Source: Bradyrhizobium tropiciagri (GTDB lineage Bacteria; Pseudomonadota; Alphaproteobacteria; Rhizobiales; Xanthobacteraceae). From it: 64,000 nt of DNA. Of this stretch, positions 62,660-64,000 are shown one piece after another. Numbering within the stretch: position 1 is the stretch's first letter; every line of letters starts with the position of its first letter. Location: NCBI RefSeq assembly GCF_001189845.1, contig NZ_LFLZ01000013.1, forward strand, positions 96,774 through 160,773. Direction: 5' to 3'. A model generated the notes under the pieces. The model was not told where the DNA came from. It worked only from the letters and a program-made list of their open reading frames with translations, and did not search any database. The position numbers were made by a program, and so were the translations under genes.

Positions 62660-62739
62660 TGCTTCCTTTCCCTCGTTCGGTTCCCTGCCCGGAACGGGGA
62701 GTTTAATTGTCAAGTGAATGTAAGGTTCCTGGGAGCGCA

Positions 62740-62916
62740 TTAGCCAATGGGGCTAGAGCTGATCGCCCGTTCAACCTCGTCGGCCAGCGCGCGGTGGTGA
62801 GCCGCCAGTTTGGCGAACAGCTCTTTCTTGGTCGCGTTGGTCGCGAGCTTGCTGATTAGTTCGCACTCCTCAGCCTCAACCCGAAGCTTCTCCAAGTGCG
62901 CCTTCATGTCCTTCAT
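62740..62916 (-). CDS. 58-residue helical protein, unknown function
   Basis: ATG 62916 after GGGGAATAG opens MKDMKAHLEKLRVEAEECEL, then ISKLATNATKKELFAKLAAH and HRALADEVERAISSSPIG, almost entirely charged helix. It stops at 62740, in line with the 62456-62659 gene on the same strand. Function unknown. Confidence 0.65.
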   Translation of the reverse strand: MKDMKAHLEKLRVEAEECELISKLATNATKKELFAKLAAHHRALADEVERAISSSPIG

Positions 62917-63009
62917 CGGACTATTCCCCGCCTAAGCCTAGGCGGATCATCGCATCTGGAACTCTACGGGCAATATCGACTTTCGGAACTCCGTTCACCA
63001 CCGAGAACG

Positions 63010-63235
63010 CCGGGAACTGGCACAAACTGCATAGTGAGTCTTATGGCCTCATTAGAGCTGATAGGGACGGCAGAACATTCCGTGATCGCCGCTTGGTAGT
63101 CCTACCGGGAACGTCCGCTAAGCCATGGCTTCCGTTCGCTTAATCCGAACTAGGACACTTCAAAAATCAATTTAGGACACAGGGGCTTAAATACAGACAG
63201 CACCGAAATCCTGGTACTGGCCGAAACAGGATAGC
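63010..63235 (+). repeat. Dispersed repeat copy 3
   Basis: GGCACAAACTGCATA (63019-63033), AGAACATTCCGTGATCGCC (63072-63090), GGTAGTCCTACCGGGAAC onward (63095-63112), GCTTAATCCGAAC, two TTAGGACAC-type words and AAATCCTGGTACTGGCCGAA (63206-63225). It is close to copy 2 over its whole length. A further piece of the family, ATCTATGCGCCTAGAAC, lies at 62370. Confidence 0.75.
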
Positions 63236-63239
63236 CTTC

Positions 63240-63257
63240 GCCGCCAACTGAGGCGGC
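63240..63257 (-). terminator. Terminator of Gly/His-rich gene
   Basis: GCCGCC and GGCGGC pair around the same AACTGA loop, 25 bases beyond the stop of the gene ending at 63282. Confidence 0.7.
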
Positions 63258-63281
63258 CTCTCGAAACGCGCGTGATATTGC

Positions 63282-63530
63282 TTACCAGTGACGATGTCGC
63301 CACCCGTAGTGATGACCGCGACCTCTACCCCATCCATAGTGATGGCCGCGACCGCCGCGATGACCCCAACCGTGTCCGCCGCCATGACCATGGCCGCCCC
63401 TGACCTGAATTATTGCGCAATCTGAGTTTCCCAGCGCGCCGGGCGACGCAACGGGGAGCGCCGAAGCCGACACGATTGAAGATAGAATTAGGGTGCTGGC
63501 AGCAAATCCACTGAGCAGTAGCCGGTTCAT
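63282..63530 (-). CDS. Secreted Gly/His-rich small protein
   Basis: An 82-residue precursor: signal LLLSGFAASTLILSSIVSAS, then an Ala/Pro spacer and a tail of Gly, His, Arg and Trp (GGHGHGGGHGWGHRGGRGHH, then YGWGRGRGHHYGWRHRHW). The His-rich tail could bind metals such as nickel, copper or zinc in the periplasm. GGAGG lies about 13 bases upstream of the ATG. Confidence 0.75.
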   Translation of the reverse strand: MNRLLLSGFAASTLILSSIVSASALPVASPGALGNSDCAIIQVRGGHGHGGGHGWGHRGGRGHHYGWGRGRGHHYGWRHRHW

Positions 63531-63681
63531 CTCGCATTTTCCTCCGGTGTGGCGACCGGAGTAGGTAAGCTAGAAGGGCTTAAGGAGTTCCATGCTGTCG
63601 AACCGAAAGGGTTCCAGTCACGCCGTTGATCCAAGTCAATCCACCTGAGAATAGATCGAGACTCAGAGGAACTGATGGGTC

Positions 63682-63880
63682 CAGAACATCCGAAGGCCCT
63701 TCAGTAGTCCTACCGAGAACATCGGCTAAGGCTTTGGTTTCCATTTTGTAAAATCAAAACAGGCCACTCTGAAAATCAACTTAGGCCACTAGGCGATAAA
63801 ACAGGCCAGCGCCTAAATCCTGGTACTGGCCGAAATAGGACACTCGCAAAACCAAAACAGGCCACTGGAACGGGCAGTGT
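63682..63880 (+). repeat. Dispersed repeat copy 4
   Basis: AGAACATCCGAAGG, AGTAGTCCTACCGAGAACAT (63703-63722), CGGCTAAGGCTTTGGTTTCC, then GCGCCTAAATCCTGGTACTG (63809-63828) and AGGACACTCGCAAAAC. In this copy several GGACAC words have become GGCCAC. Confidence 0.75.
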
Positions 63881-63943
63881 CGGCGGACGTTTGCACCTCA
63901 CGTCGGGCGTTGGTTGCCCCCCGCGCTCGGCGAGGCTGCACGG

Positions 63944-63977
63944 CGGCCCCAGCATCCCCCGCTGGGGCCGTCCTTTT
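63944..63977 (+). terminator. Strong intrinsic terminator
   Basis: CGGCCCCAGC (63944-63953) pairs perfectly with GCTGGGGCCG (63961-63970), followed by TCCTTTTT. It lies about 65 bases downstream of repeat copy 4, implying a transcript crosses the repeat from the left. Confidence 0.88.
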
Positions 63978-64000
63978 TGGCCACTCGCAGATGTTTTCAC

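Noticed and set aside
59916..63880. CRISPR array or integron cassette array
   Set aside because: The repeats are long, divergent and unevenly spaced with no unique spacers of equal size. No integrase or cas gene is near, and the hairpins lack attC features.
63776..64000. Minus-strand frame at the right edge
   Set aside because: It runs through repeat copy 4 and a strong terminator; no ribosome-binding site or protein-like composition.

Overview
The window looks like a chromosome segment of an alphaproteobacterium of the Bradyrhizobium group. It is GC-rich, uses Rhizobiales-type codons, and carries many small genus-typical genes. About 45.5-59.7 kb reads as ordinary chromosomal backbone. About 0-45 kb reads as acquired DNA: a catabolic block, a complete conjugation module with quorum-sensing genes, and an amino-sugar cargo cluster. 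No integrase, tRNA, rRNA or CRISPR array was found, so the ends of the mobile element are not proven.

0-13.3 kb, catabolic block. An amidohydrolase cut by the window edge stands divergent from a frameshifted LuxR-type regulator, a nitrilase-superfamily hydrolase and an amidase. A truncated branched-chain amino-acid type ABC ATPase follows. Next come a thiolase and an acyl-CoA synthetase on the minus strand, a divergent TetR regulator, a cupin, a fumarylacetoacetate-hydrolase-family enzyme and an OprB-type porin. Two copies of one palindrome, in front of the synthetase operon and in front of the cupin operon, suggest the TetR protein controls both.

13.4-37.6 kb, integrative conjugative element (ICE) core. 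A LuxR/LuxI pair and an isochorismatase-like protein are followed by ArdC antirestriction protein, a secreted nuclease, DUF736, a DUF6499/DUF2285 protein (FseA-like), an excisionase-like HTH protein, TraF peptidase, a DUF3363 relaxase, an Xre/RES toxin-antitoxin pair, TraG coupling protein, a CopG protein and trbBCDEJLFGI plus DUF2274. The combination resembles the regulatory and transfer genes of Mesorhizobium symbiosis ICEs: quorum sensing would switch on an FseA-type activator, then an RdfS-type excisionase, then transfer. ardC, traG and trbB carry frameshifts. Every frameshift found in the window is a one-base loss, which may be sequencing error.

37.8-45.5 kb, cargo and boundary. Minus-strand sugar kinase, murQ and SIS isomerase/deaminase genes lie divergent from nagA and an aspartokinase-like gene, together a route for amino-sugar and MurNAc use. 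Two small envelope-protein genes and a gene-poor stretch follow.

45.5-59.7 kb, backbone. Xre regulator, FrnE-like DsbA, NIPSNAP, transglutaminase, BioF2-type acetyltransferase, SDR, a caspase-family protein, PQQ dehydrogenase, HdeA-like protein, thioesterase, amidase and several small lipoproteins or secreted proteins.

59.8-64 kb, repeat-rich region. Four copies of a dispersed repeat, several strong terminators and small genes, most of them on the minus strand.
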